A stretch of DNA of 27,260 nucleotides from XYD1-FULL-44-32 sp964355855 (lineage in GTDB: Bacteria; Patescibacteriota; Minisyncoccia; Phycocordibacterales; XYD1-FULL-46-19), in assembly GCA_964355855.1 (NCBI GenBank), contig CAYHFD010000007.1, positions 1 through 27,260 of the forward strand. The letters run 5' to 3'. Positions 13,759 to 22,223 of the stretch are shown here, piece by piece. Position 1 is the stretch's first letter. Each line of letters opens with the position of its first letter. A program made the position numbers and the translations under genes. Below the pieces are notes generated by a model. It saw only the letters and a program-made list of their open reading frames with translations. It did not search any database and had not been told where the DNA came from.

Positions 13759-14190
13759 TTATATCACTTGTTCTAACTTATGGATACGAAGTTCGTGGTC
13801 ATCTACTCGGCCTCCTTCCATGGTAAGATCCGATCGCGACTCATCTACTTTCCCCGACAACACAGTAACGCCCCGACCAATCTCATGAACTTCTGTCTCG
13901 ATATTATCGAGTCGGTTATCGATACCATCAAACCGTTTATCTACAGCATCAAACCGTTTATCTACAGCATCAAACCGTTTGTCTACAGCATCAAAACTCG
14001 CTTTGACAACCAGGGCCAAATTTTCGACCGATTCCTCAATCTTTTTATCAGCTAAAGAAAACCTTTTCTCCACCTCCAACGCCAAATTTCCAAACGATTC
14101 TTCAATCTTTTTATCAGCCACCAAAAAACCGGCCCGCATTTCCAAGGCTAAATTTTCTATCAACTCTTCGGTTTTGTTTGACTCGGACAT
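13759..14190 (-). CDS. heptad-repeat coiled-coil protein, 143 aa
   Basis: Almost the whole protein is predicted coiled coil. The N-terminal half repeats a unit of about 22 residues (ENLALEMRAGF..ADKKIEES, then FGNLALEVEKRFSLADKKIEES, then VENLALVVKASF). The middle repeats FDAVDKR three times and passes into FDGIDNRLDNIETEV. There is no signal peptide, membrane helix or cysteine, so it is probably cytoplasmic and oligomeric. It lies between pilC and the pilins, and may be co-transcribed with pilC (18 bases away). Similar proteins are widespread in CPR; the role is unknown. Confidence 0.75.
   Translation of the reverse strand: MSESNKTEELIENLALEMRAGFLVADKKIEESFGNLALEVEKRFSLADKKIEESVENLALVVKASFDAVDKRFDAVDKRFDAVDKRFDGIDNRLDNIETEVHEIGRGVTVLSGKVDESRSDLTMEGGRVDDHELRIHKLEQVI
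13926..13988. repeat. three 21-bp tandem repeats inside the coiled-coil gene
   Basis: Three head-to-tail 21-bp units, the first two identical and the third with one change (ttatctac to ttgtctac). Each encodes one heptad (FDAVDKR). Such near-identical units can gain or lose copies by slippage without breaking the frame. Confidence 0.85.
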
Positions 14191-14208
14191 TCTTCCTATT
14201 ATACCCGC

Positions 14209-15417
14209 CTAAAAACCCGAGGCAACATTGTAGATGGGGACAAGCACCGAGGTGAGAAGAATACCCACCGCGAGGCCCAACAGCACGATCATCGCCGGCT
14301 CAATTAGGCCCACCAAAGTGTCTACTTCATTGTCCACCTCGCGCTGATAAAACTTGGACAAAGTACCCAGCACAAAGGTTAGTTTTCCCGACTCCTCGCC
14401 CACTTTTATCATTTGGCTCATAATACTTGGAATTTCTTTGTGTCGGGACAAAATTTCGGACACCGAATTACCCGATTTTATCAAATCGGCCGCCTCCTCT
14501 AAAATTTCTCGGTAGACATCATTACCTACCACTTCGGCCGTAATTTCAATAGAACGGACCATTGACACGCCCGAGGTAATAAGAGTATTCAGGTTGTCGG
14601 CAATGCGCGATAAATATAACTTGCGATACAAGTTACCGACATATGGTATAGACAACTTAAACCTCGACGAGGCCATCCGACCCGCCTCGGTTGGTAAATA
14701 TTTAAGCAGAAAGGCAATAATCACCACCACCAGGACGACCAACAACAAAATATAATCGGCCATAAACTGACTTAAGCCAATAACAACTTTGGTATAAATA
14801 GGCAACTCCTGACCAGTTTCGATTAAAATTTCTGACAAACGGGGAATAACAAAGGTCATCATTAGCACCATGACCGCCACAAACGACAAAATAACAAAGA
14901 TGGGGTAAATCAGGGCGTTCTTGGCTTTGGACATTAGGGCATACGACCGGTCTAGATAGTCGGCTAAATAAGTAAAAGTTTCGGCTAGTTTGCCCGACTC
15001 CTCGCCCGACCGCACCATGTTGACATAAAAATCGGTAAAAACATCGGGATGTTTAGCGAGGGCAGTAGAAATGGGGACACCAGTTTTTACATCATCGGTC
15101 ACCTGGGTTAATTTCTTTTGCAATACCGGATTAGAGTTTTCCACCGCGATTAAACGAAAGGTCGAAAGCACCGACACTTTGGCTTCAAACAAGGTGGCAA
15201 TTTGCCGAGACAAAATCACCACATCGCGGGGATGCACGCGGTTTAAAATTGACTTTAGACCCAACCCCCACAAACCATGGTCCCCTTCTTCTTTAATATT
15301 AATAACAATCAAACCTCTTTTTTGGAGAGCCCCAATAGCGACATCGCGGGTTGGCGCCTCGATACTGCCATTTTGGCCTTGGCCGTTTTTATTGGTAGCT
15401 TCGAAAGAAAAAAGCAT
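14209..15417 (-). CDS. pilC: type IV pilus inner-membrane platform protein PilC
   Basis: The platform protein that links the PilB and PilT motors to pilus assembly. It has an N-terminal 60-residue segment (MLFSFEATNKNGQ..., then IVINIKEE) and two T2SSF domains, the first from about residue 66 (ILSRQIATLFEAKVSVLSTF) and the second from about 268 (SRIADNLNTLITSGVSMVRS). Each carries the GEESGKL motif (VRSGEESGKLAETF and IKVGEESGKLTFVL). Three hydrophobic stretches match the family's membrane helices, the last near the C-terminus (VLLGLAVGILLTSVLVPIYN). The length of 402 aa is normal. It follows pilT by 12 bases. Confidence 0.95.
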   Translation of the reverse strand: MLFSFEATNKNGQGQNGSIEAPTRDVAIGALQKRGLIVINIKEEGDHGLWGLGLKSILNRVHPRDVVILSRQIATLFEAKVSVLSTFRLIAVENSNPVLQKKLTQVTDDVKTGVPISTALAKHPDVFTDFYVNMVRSGEESGKLAETFTYLADYLDRSYALMSKAKNALIYPIFVILSFVAVMVLMMTFVIPRLSEILIETGQELPIYTKVVIGLSQFMADYILLLVVLVVVIIAFLLKYLPTEAGRMASSRFKLSIPYVGNLYRKLYLSRIADNLNTLITSGVSMVRSIEITAEVVGNDVYREILEEAADLIKSGNSVSEILSRHKEIPSIMSQMIKVGEESGKLTFVLGTLSKFYQREVDNEVDTLVGLIEPAMIVLLGLAVGILLTSVLVPIYNVASGF

Positions 15418-15429
15418 GGTGTTTAATTA

Positions 15430-16494
15430 TTATAGCAAGCGATCCAAATTTTTTGGATTCATACTAAAGCGATAAGCCGTTTCGGTGGAAATTTCACCCT
15501 GGCGGACCAAATCGGCCAGTGAACTGTTTAAGTCGATCATTCCCTTGTCGGCGCCAGTTTCAATCACCACATCTATTTCGGCCGTCCGACCTTCGCGGAT
15601 TAGGTTAGACACGGCATTGCTGTCGACCAACAGCTCATAAGCCGGAATAAGGCCACCAGACACCCGTGGCACTAGTCGCTGGGAGAAAATACCAATCAAA
15701 GAACCGGCTAATTGCACCCGAATCTGTCTTTGCTGATTAGGTGGAAACGAGTCAATAATACGGTCAATGGTTTGCGAGGCACTGTTGGTGTGCAGGGTCG
15801 AAAAAATAAGGTGGCCGGTTTCAGCGGCCGTGACCGCTGTCGCCATCGTTTCCGGATTACGCATCTCCCCAATCATGGCCACATTTACATCTTGGCGGAA
15901 CATCGACTGCAGGGCAGCGGGAAAATCGTTGGTGTCAAACCTAACCTCCCGTTGGTCAATAATCGAACGGTCGTTGGTAAACAAATATTCAATCGGGTCT
16001 TCGATAGTAATAATATGTTCGGACCGCTCTTTGTTTATAAGATTAATAAGTGAAGCTAAAGTGGTGGATTTACCCTGTCCCACCGGCCCCACCACCAAAA
16101 AGAAACCTTGTTCCTTGCGGGTAAACTCGGCCAAACGGTCGGGCAGGTTTAGCTGGTCCAAACCTTTAATGTCTGACGGAATAAGACGCAAGGCAATACC
16201 CACTAAACCTCGCTGAAAAAAAGCATTGCCCCGAAAACGAGTTACCCCGTCGGGACTATAAGAAAAATCTATTTCTTTATTTTCTAAAAAACGCGACTTG
16301 TTGGCCTCATTTAAAATTTCCATCGCCATACCCATGGTGTCATCGGCACTTAAAACCGGCTGATTTACTAGCGGTACTAAATCGCCCGTTACCCGAATAG
16401 TTGGATGCATCCCCGCCGTCACATGCAAATCAGAAGCGCCCTCTTTGGTCACAATAAGAATTAAATCGTCTAACTGTCTTTTATAATCGGCCAT
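15430..16494 (-). CDS. pilT: type IV pilus retraction ATPase PilT
   Basis: A hexameric ATPase that pulls the pilus back, giving twitching and DNA uptake. The sequence shows a Walker A variant GPVGQGKST (136-144), an Asp box TIEDPIEY (163-170), Walker B VAMIGEMRN (205-213) and a His box TGHLIFSTLHT (226-236). The arginine-rich N-terminal PAS-like domain (ASDLHV..RVTGDL) is present. The length of 354 aa is typical for PilT rather than PilB. The usual GPTGSGKST is modified to GPVGQGKST, which keeps the essential Gly, Lys and Ser. It lies between pilB and pilC in the same orientation. Confidence 0.95.
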   Translation of the reverse strand: MADYKRQLDDLILIVTKEGASDLHVTAGMHPTIRVTGDLVPLVNQPVLSADDTMGMAMEILNEANKSRFLENKEIDFSYSPDGVTRFRGNAFFQRGLVGIALRLIPSDIKGLDQLNLPDRLAEFTRKEQGFFLVVGPVGQGKSTTLASLINLINKERSEHIITIEDPIEYLFTNDRSIIDQREVRFDTNDFPAALQSMFRQDVNVAMIGEMRNPETMATAVTAAETGHLIFSTLHTNSASQTIDRIIDSFPPNQQRQIRVQLAGSLIGIFSQRLVPRVSGGLIPAYELLVDSNAVSNLIREGRTAEIDVVIETGADKGMIDLNSSLADLVRQGEISTETAYRFSMNPKNLDRLL

Positions 16495-16589
16495 AATTTA
16501 TATAAATAAGTAGCTTGTTTTTATTATTATCGCATGACTTTCGTCCAAGAGCCACCAAAGTTACACACAGCAAAAAACCCAAAGCTAAT

Positions 16590-18164
16590 TTATAGCTTGT
16601 TTACTTCAGCAAAGGCGATTAAACCAGCAAAAGATTTACGCATGGCGTCTTCTTTCATGGTAGTAAAGCCTTTGGCCCGCACATGGGTATATATTTCTTC
16701 TTCGCTAGGGCTTTTCAACACCAACCGTTCTAGCTCGCGGTCCATTTCAATAAACTCAAACACCGCCGTTCGCCCCTTAGTACCCAAAGAACTCGATGGT
16801 ATGGCTTTGGCTTCGTAAACAACATCGGGAATTATCAAATCTTTTTTGTATTCGGCCGGCAAATCTTCAAACTGTTTGTCTATCATCACGCGCAAACTAT
16901 CTTCGACCGGCACCGCTTCGCGGGCTTCGGGAATAAGTAGGGGTACTAGTCGCTGACCAATAGCCATAACCAGAGTCGGTGGAATTAAATATGGATCAAC
17001 GCCCATATCGACCAAACGAGGCACTACCCCTATCGCGCTGTTAGTGTGAATGGTTGAAAACACTAGGTGGCCGGTTAGCGAAGCTTGAATGGCCAGTTTG
17101 GCTGTTTCTTTGTCACGAATTTCACCCACCATAATAATATCGGGGTCCTGACGCAAAATACTACGGAGACCATTGGCAAAGGTGTAATCTATTTCGGCTT
17201 GGACTTGGGACTGATTAATACCTTCAATATCATATTCGATCGGATCCTCTAGCGACACAACATTGTATTTCTCTTTTTCCAGCGAATTTAACATTGAATA
17301 CAAGGTGGTTGTTTTACCCGAACCAGTTGGGCCGGTAAGCAAAATTAATCCGTGTGGTTTTTTAATGACCGACTGAACCAAAGTTAATTGGGGACCCGAT
17401 AAACCAACCGACTCTAGTGACACCAGCTTCTTTTCTGGATCCAAAATACGCAACACCACTTTTTCACCAAAGTAAGTGGGGAAAGTCGAGACGCGAAAAT
17501 CGATTTTTCGCCCCTCGATTTTCGCGGAAAAGCGACCATCTTGTGGTTTTCGCTTTTCGTCTAGCTTCATATTGGTCAAGATTTTAATGCGGGCCACCAC
17601 GGCATCATGCACGGTCTTGGGTAAAAACAAGCTGGTATATAAAATGCCATCAACCCGAAAACGCACTTTTACTTTATCAACAATCGGCTCGATGTGAATG
17701 TCCGAGGCATTACCCTCGGCAGCGTGCTGTAAAATAACCCCCACAATTTTGGTCACCGGAGCTTCTTCAATAATACTAGGCCCGTGACCTTTTTTTTGTT
17801 CGCCGTCTTTAATTAGTTCAGTCGCTGTTTTTTTGTCAGCCTCTACGCCAGCTTCAAAAGCATCTAGGGCTTTGTCTACCTGCCCACCCAAGCCCTCGTA
17901 ACTTTTCATAGCCGAGGCAAAATCGGCTTCACTGACTAGAAAAATTTTGAAAGGAATATTACCCTTTGAGGCAATAAACTGCAGAGCGTCGCGCGCCTCC
18001 ATGTTGTCTGGGTCCACCATACCCACCTGAAGAATCCCATCTTGAAAATCGATGGGGATAAATTTATAGTAGCCAGCCGAGTCTTCAGGAATGTATTTTA
18101 AGGCATCAAACGGAATACGGCTTTGACCCAAGTTCGCTACAGGAATGGTCGACGAAGTATCCAT
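16590..18164 (-). CDS. pilB: type IV pilus assembly ATPase PilB
   Basis: Drives pilus extension. The N-terminal MshEN-like domain (about 18-90) is followed by an ATPase core with ASDIHIEP (153-160), Walker A GPTGSGKTT (278-286), Asp box SLEDPIEYD (304-312), Walker B IIMVGEIRD (343-351) and His box TGHLVFSTIHT (364-374). Most PilB/GspE proteins have a tetracysteine zinc site after QRLV; here that region (about 405-465) has no cysteines and instead a Pro/Glu-rich insert. The GRTAVFEF segment after it is intact. At 524 aa it is slightly short. It is preceded by the PilP-like gene, 12 bases away, in one operon. Confidence 0.95.
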   Translation of the reverse strand: MDTSSTIPVANLGQSRIPFDALKYIPEDSAGYYKFIPIDFQDGILQVGMVDPDNMEARDALQFIASKGNIPFKIFLVSEADFASAMKSYEGLGGQVDKALDAFEAGVEADKKTATELIKDGEQKKGHGPSIIEEAPVTKIVGVILQHAAEGNASDIHIEPIVDKVKVRFRVDGILYTSLFLPKTVHDAVVARIKILTNMKLDEKRKPQDGRFSAKIEGRKIDFRVSTFPTYFGEKVVLRILDPEKKLVSLESVGLSGPQLTLVQSVIKKPHGLILLTGPTGSGKTTTLYSMLNSLEKEKYNVVSLEDPIEYDIEGINQSQVQAEIDYTFANGLRSILRQDPDIIMVGEIRDKETAKLAIQASLTGHLVFSTIHTNSAIGVVPRLVDMGVDPYLIPPTLVMAIGQRLVPLLIPEAREAVPVEDSLRVMIDKQFEDLPAEYKKDLIIPDVVYEAKAIPSSSLGTKGRTAVFEFIEMDRELERLVLKSPSEEEIYTHVRAKGFTTMKEDAMRKSFAGLIAFAEVNKL

Positions 18165-18176
18165 ATTAAAAATATT

Positions 18177-18599
18177 TTACTCGGTAGCGCCAGTTGGAAA
18201 CTCCTCGGTTGAAGACGCTGCCCCAGCCCCACTGCCATCGCCCGAATTATCACTCGTGCTGACACTAGCCAAATTTCCCACCCCCAGAGCCGCAAAAGGA
18301 TTAGCTCGCCCTTGGGGACGGCTTGGTATTGGGGTGGTAAAGTTTTCTAGTTCCGAACTAAAAATATTGTTGTCAAAAATTTGGCCATTTAGCTCGACCG
18401 CTTGCAAAGACTCCAATAGAGTTAGAAATTCTGAAGTTTCAGTCGAAACACCCGTTCCCACACCCGTGGTTTGATTGGATGAAATACCCATAGCTGTTTC
18501 GTCACCACCAGTGCCAACAAAGTAAAAGTAAGCCGCCACAATGGCGCCCACTAAAAGAACTATGGCTAAAGTATTTATCAGTAATTTTTTCTGTTGCAT
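18177..18599 (-). CDS. PilP-like pilus accessory protein, 140 aa
   Basis: A single N-terminal membrane helix (LLINTLAIVLLVGAIVAAYF) with an outward-facing remainder. The mid part (FLTLLESLQAVELNGQIFDN) could form a short helix, followed by the RANPFA stretch that resembles the NPF of PilP. The rest is Ser/Gly/Glu-rich and probably unfolded. Position between pilO and pilB, where pilP normally sits, supports this reading, but homology to PilP is not shown by the sequence. It may be a CPR-specific replacement in a cell without an outer-membrane secretin. Confidence 0.5.
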   Translation of the reverse strand: MQQKKLLINTLAIVLLVGAIVAAYFYFVGTGGDETAMGISSNQTTGVGTGVSTETSEFLTLLESLQAVELNGQIFDNNIFSSELENFTTPIPSRPQGRANPFAALGVGNLASVSTSDNSGDGSGAGAASSTEEFPTGATE

Positions 18600-18609
18600 A
18601 TTTATAAAA

Positions 18610-19203
18610 TTATTTTAGCCAGTAAGTTTCGACGGTAACATCGTAGGTATAAGTTGAAGCCGTGGCCCCACCTTCGACCGTCGAAGCAAATTCCAAATCT
18701 TTAACTTCCAAGATACGCAAACTCCGAGAAATATCACGCAAAAATGACTTGAAATCGGCATAACTACCAGTTACCTTAAAAGAAACGGGTACGGTGGCTA
18801 CTTCCGGCGCTCCCCCTTCGGTATTATCAAGGGAATTTTTCTTGACTAAATCCCCACCTAGCTCAACATCACTTATTCTCATATTAGAGCGTCCAGCAAT
18901 ATTGTTTATATCCACCACCAACTGCAAGTCATCGACCGAATCGGGTAAAAAATCGTCAAGCCGACTAATCTCATCGGGCGAAATACTCTGAATTTTTCGA
19001 TTTAATTCGTCAGCTCGTTCGCGCAAACTGTCCGCGTCATCGAGGGCCTGCTCCAAGGCTACTTTTTCTTGTCTTAATTCCACAATATTTTGTTCACCAC
19101 TACCAAATAGACCCTCGCCATTTATAACCGGGTCGGTTAAACCAACATAAACACCACCGCCGACGAGAAGAAATATTATTGGTAAAAGTACTTGTAATAA
19201 CAT
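18610..19203 (-). CDS. pilO: PilO-like alignment-complex protein, 197 aa
   Basis: An N-terminal membrane helix (LLQVLLPIIFLLVGGGVYVGL), then a coiled coil (about 42-75, VELRQEKVALEQALDDADSL) and a ferredoxin-like C-terminal domain with VPVSFKVTGSYADFKSFLRD, as in PilO. It pairs with PilN to connect PilM in the cytoplasm to the outer parts of the machine. The stop is one base from the start region of its upstream partner, consistent with coupled translation. Symbol given on domain order and position. Confidence 0.82.
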   Translation of the reverse strand: MLLQVLLPIIFLLVGGGVYVGLTDPVINGEGLFGSGEQNIVELRQEKVALEQALDDADSLRERADELNRKIQSISPDEISRLDDFLPDSVDDLQLVVDINNIAGRSNMRISDVELGGDLVKKNSLDNTEGGAPEVATVPVSFKVTGSYADFKSFLRDISRSLRILEVKDLEFASTVEGGATASTYTYDVTVETYWLK

Positions 19204-19204
19204 A

Positions 19205-19792
19205 TTAATTGGTGGAGAAAGTTAATAATGATGGTTCAGGTACAACCTCTAAATCAAAGGTAACATTGCCCGCCTGATCTAAACCTAACCCCGAGAAAAT
19301 CGCGCTTTTAAACGAATTGCTTCCTTCTAAAACTTTCAATTGAGCCGCTAGGTCGGTATAGCTAAGGGCACTTCCTTCAATCGAGACTGTCCCATCGGAA
19401 AAAGTCATGCGATTAAACCGCACGGTATGCAGAGTCAGACGTTCGAGAGCGTCAAATAGTGGGACCAAAGTTGTGTGGCTATTTATCAAACCATCGGCTA
19501 CTTTCATTTTCTTATCCAAAGCACTGTAACGTTTAATCTTTTCAATCCCCAGCTCCTGTCTGGTATTTTCGACAGTGGCCTTCAGACCACAGGCACTGCC
19601 ATCACCAGCACAAGGTTTATTGACCCACAGGTCAAGCACATATTGGTAAGAATAGGCCCCAGCGAACAACAACAAAGAAATACCTAATATTATGAGCGAA
19701 ATCATGAGAAATAGGCCCATGACACTTTCGCGCCGTGGTCTACTGCCCAGACTTTCCTTTGGTATAAATGATGATTGGTTTTGTATTGCCAT
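19205..19792 (-). CDS. pilN: PilN-like alignment-complex protein, 195 aa
   Basis: The N-terminus (MAIQNQSSFIPKESLGSRPR) is cytoplasmic and may bind PilM, as the short N-terminal tail of PilN does. One membrane helix follows (about 26-52). The outer part has a coiled-coil stretch and a small alpha/beta domain (LFDALERLTLHTVRFNRMTF, GSALSYTDLAAQLKVLE), as in PilN. The INLLP motif of proteobacterial PilN is not present; the tail differs, so the match rests on topology and order. It lies 33 bases after pilM. Confidence 0.75.
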   Translation of the reverse strand: MAIQNQSSFIPKESLGSRPRRESVMGLFLMISLIILGISLLLFAGAYSYQYVLDLWVNKPCAGDGSACGLKATVENTRQELGIEKIKRYSALDKKMKVADGLINSHTTLVPLFDALERLTLHTVRFNRMTFSDGTVSIEGSALSYTDLAAQLKVLEGSNSFKSAIFSGLGLDQAGNVTFDLEVVPEPSLLTFSTN

Positions 19793-19825
19793 ATTTTTTA
19801 TAAATGTAGTATTAAAATTTAAATT

Positions 19826-20956
19826 TTATAGTTCTTCCAAACCCCGTAAAGCCAGACCAATCGAAACCGCAAATTCTGGTCCAACTTTATTTAAAATATT
19901 TTCCAAGAAAGCGGGGGCTTCGACTCGGTCAAATGGTGTGCCTAAAACAACTGGGGCATAAATGTTTTCTTTGGCCATTTCAAACAAACCCGGTAGAAGC
20001 GCTCCGCCCCCAATCAGTACGGCCTGTTCAATACTGCGATTATGCTTCTTCTGATATTCTACCATTACTTGGCCAACTTCGTTAAATATGTATTCCACAA
20101 TTGGGCTTAAAGTTTCGCCCAGGTCTTTGTCACCCACCTTTTCCACTAAACCAACTTTCCGTTTTATTTCTTCGGCTTTAATAAAAGAAAAGCTCATCGA
20201 GCGAGCAATCGCCAGTGTCACATCTTGGGCACCCTTATTGATAGTGTGTGACATGCGCACAATCCCTTGGTCAATAATAACCATTTTGGTTGTCGCCGCC
20301 CCCATGTCAATAATCACTGTTGCCCCCAAGGTGTGCTGAAGTGATGACCGCATGGCGCTAAAGGTTTCGATTTCCAAAAAGCGAGCATCGATGTTGGTTT
20401 GCTTGGCTATCTCTTCATATAACTTAATTGTATCTTTATGAATGGCCACAATTAAAACTTCTAGCTCACGCATTTTGGGCGGGCGAGGTTTGTCTGACTT
20501 GGTTTGATTTGTCTCTGGTTCTGATGGTTCTGATATTTCTTCTCGATTAGGGTCGGAAATGACCGACCAGTCAAGCATAACTTCGGAAATCGGCACCGGA
20601 ATATATTTGCGGGCCTCTAGTGGCACCATTTGGGCTAATTTGTCTTCGGGAAGCTCTGGCACATCAATAGTAACCAACAAACTAGACCGTAAAGGTATGG
20701 CCATCGAACCGATTTTAGTTGAAATATTAGCTTCTTTAAAAAGGTCTTTGACTAAAAGACCAAGCTGGGCCGGCGCTAGGTTGACTGCTTGACCAATAGC
20801 CTTGTCGGCATAGGGGCCCGTAGCCAATTCACCGTAAGTTTCAAGAATGACTCGCCCTTTTTCTTTACGCAGTTGAATAACCTTCACCGATGATGAACCG
20901 ATGTCGAGACCAATCACACTATTTTGTTTTTTGAAAAGGCCAAAAAATGAGGCCAT
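19826..20956 (-). CDS. pilM: type IV pilus assembly protein PilM
   Basis: An actin-like (FtsA-type) ATPase on the inner face of the membrane. It has phosphate-1 GLDIGSSSVKVI (residues 16-27), phosphate-2 VIIDMGAATTKMVIID and an adenosine motif AVLIGGGALLPGL. At 376 aa it is about 20 residues longer than usual because of a charged, Pro-rich insert (EEISEPSEPETNQTKSDK region). It is the first gene of the pilus operon on the minus strand, divergent from comFC. A dyad and a -10 box lie in the shared gap, so both may be controlled together. Confidence 0.93.
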   Translation of the reverse strand: MASFFGLFKKQNSVIGLDIGSSSVKVIQLRKEKGRVILETYGELATGPYADKAIGQAVNLAPAQLGLLVKDLFKEANISTKIGSMAIPLRSSLLVTIDVPELPEDKLAQMVPLEARKYIPVPISEVMLDWSVISDPNREEISEPSEPETNQTKSDKPRPPKMRELEVLIVAIHKDTIKLYEEIAKQTNIDARFLEIETFSAMRSSLQHTLGATVIIDMGAATTKMVIIDQGIVRMSHTINKGAQDVTLAIARSMSFSFIKAEEIKRKVGLVEKVGDKDLGETLSPIVEYIFNEVGQVMVEYQKKHNRSIEQAVLIGGGALLPGLFEMAKENIYAPVVLGTPFDRVEAPAFLENILNKVGPEFAVSIGLALRGLEEL

Positions 20957-20968
20957 GATGAAAATTTA

Positions 20969-20987
20969 GTTCCAGAATTTTTGGAAC
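20969..20987. promoter_or_regulatory. dyad gttcca-N7-tggaac between pilM and comFC
   Basis: Six-base perfect arms (20969-20974 / 20982-20987) in the short divergent gap, just before the -10 box of comFC. The position suits an operator for a dimeric regulator that could affect both genes. No second copy was seen in the window. Confidence 0.4.
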
Positions 20988-20992
20988 GCTAC

Positions 20993-20998
20993 TATAAT
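20993..20998 (+). promoter_or_regulatory. -10 box for comFC
   Basis: Perfect TATAAT, 27 bases before the ATG at 21026. The region 17-18 bases upstream reads TTCCAG, a weak -35 that overlaps the dyad. The box falls inside an upstream TTG-started extension of the frame, which argues for the ATG start. Confidence 0.55.
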
Positions 20999-21025
20999 GA
21001 AAGTATATCACAAACGACCCTTTAT

Positions 21026-21706
21026 ATGCTTGATTTATTTTCCAAACTTATCCACATTGTCGGTGATTTAATTTTTCCCAATGTCTGTGTTGGTTGTAAA
21101 TGTGCTGGTTCCCTTCTTTGTCCTAATTGCGAAACTAAAATAGATACAGATTTTACGGAAAAAACTGACCAAATATTTGCGATCCTCCCCTATCATAACA
21201 AAATCGTTCGCGACCTGATTTGGTATGCCAAGTATCGCGGGTCAAATGAAGCTATAAAAATTTTAGGCGCCTATTTACATACTGGTATTTTGCGCCGACT
21301 AGAAGATGAACAAGCCCTAATTACAGAAAATACTAAGATTATTTTGTTGCCAGTACCTATGACGGTTCGCCACAGACGCAAACGAGGGTGGAACCAAGCC
21401 GAACAATTAGCTTTAGCGGTAGCTGAACAGTCCCCTGATAATTTTGAAGTTATAACAGAAGCCGTCGCTAAAATTTTTGAGACTCCACGACAGGTTTCAT
21501 GTCGCAATAAAACCGAAAGACTAAATAATGTAAAAAATTCTTTCAAGGTGGTGGCTGAAAAAACCAACCAGCTCGTTGGCCGAATTGTGATAGTGGTTGA
21601 TGATGTTACCACTACTGGTGCCACCTTAAATGAAGTCCTGTCGACTATTGCCAAAAGCCAAACAAAACCGCGACTCCTCTTAGGAGCCGCGGTGGCACAC
21701 GGCTAA
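21026..21706 (+). CDS. comFC: ComF family protein (phosphoribosyltransferase-like)
   Basis: ComF proteins take part in the uptake of single-stranded DNA during transformation. The N-terminal zinc site has two CxxC pairs (CVGC and CPNC, with a third Cys between). The PRTase fold ends with the PRPP-binding loop IVIVVDDVTTTGATLNEV. LPVPMTVRHRRKRGWNQAEQLA matches the family's conserved middle segment. I choose ATG at 21026 (226 aa); a TTG 45 bases earlier extends the frame but places the -10 box inside it. It is divergent from the pilus operon, and the pairing of pilus and ComF fits a DNA-uptake role. Ends three bases from a convergent gene. Confidence 0.9.
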   Translation: MLDLFSKLIHIVGDLIFPNVCVGCKCAGSLLCPNCETKIDTDFTEKTDQIFAILPYHNKIVRDLIWYAKYRGSNEAIKILGAYLHTGILRRLEDEQALITENTKIILLPVPMTVRHRRKRGWNQAEQLALAVAEQSPDNFEVITEAVAKIFETPRQVSCRNKTERLNNVKNSFKVVAEKTNQLVGRIVIVVDDVTTTGATLNEVLSTIAKSQTKPRLLLGAAVAHG

Positions 21707-21709
21707 AAC

Positions 21710-22093
21710 CTATCGCCACCAATCTTTAAAATTTTTAGGCCAACCAACGAGTAGAAACAAGGCCAGAGGCGCGCCCCAGTTGGCAAACCGTTCAATAAAG
21801 TCCCAAATCGGTTCGCCAACAATTGGACGTAAGAGAGCCGTCCAAAAGCCCCACAACACCATCCACAATAAAGCCAAGCGAATAGGTTTGAACAAAACCA
21901 AAATACCCAAAATAATATCGAGAACCCCGATCAACAACAGGGTCTGGCTGGCAATTTCAGCATTAGGTAAACCAAATTGCATTAGCCAATCAATCCACTG
22001 TTGCTTACCTTGCACCGCGAGCACGCCGTGACCGATAAATTCGCCAGCCACGGCCACTTTCAGCACCCACTCCATTAATTTTTGATTTTTCAC
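21710..22093 (-). CDS. DoxX-like membrane protein, 127 aa
   Basis: Four hydrophobic helices with a GEFIGHGVLA start, LLLIGVLDIILGILVLFKP and a final PLALFLLVGWP, similar in size and layout to the DoxX/DoxD family of small integral membrane proteins. No redox cysteines are present. Function in this family is varied and cannot be told here. It converges with comFC (three-base gap) and is not obviously in an operon with the next gene upstream. Confidence 0.7.
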   Translation of the reverse strand: MKNQKLMEWVLKVAVAGEFIGHGVLAVQGKQQWIDWLMQFGLPNAEIASQTLLLIGVLDIILGILVLFKPIRLALLWMVLWGFWTALLRPIVGEPIWDFIERFANWGAPLALFLLVGWPKNFKDWWR

Positions 22094-22223
22094 AATTATT
22101 AATTATTATTTATGGCTCATAAACCCTTTACATCATAACATTTGGCCAACAAATTTAATGGGAATTTATACACAGTTACCTACTTTAAAACTAAAAACGC
22201 CACTACGGTTTCGCAATAAAAGC

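Noticed and set aside
13926..13988. Tandem 21-bp repeats as a CRISPR-like array
   Set aside because: The units are adjacent without spacers and encode in-frame heptads of a coiled coil.
15712..16216. Plus-strand frames opposite pilT
   Set aside because: pilT has all Walker and His-box motifs on the minus strand; these frames are shadows.
20981..21025. TTG start giving comFC a 15-residue N-terminal extension
   Set aside because: The extension contains the best -10 box and part of the dyad; the ATG at 21026 begins the family-like sequence.
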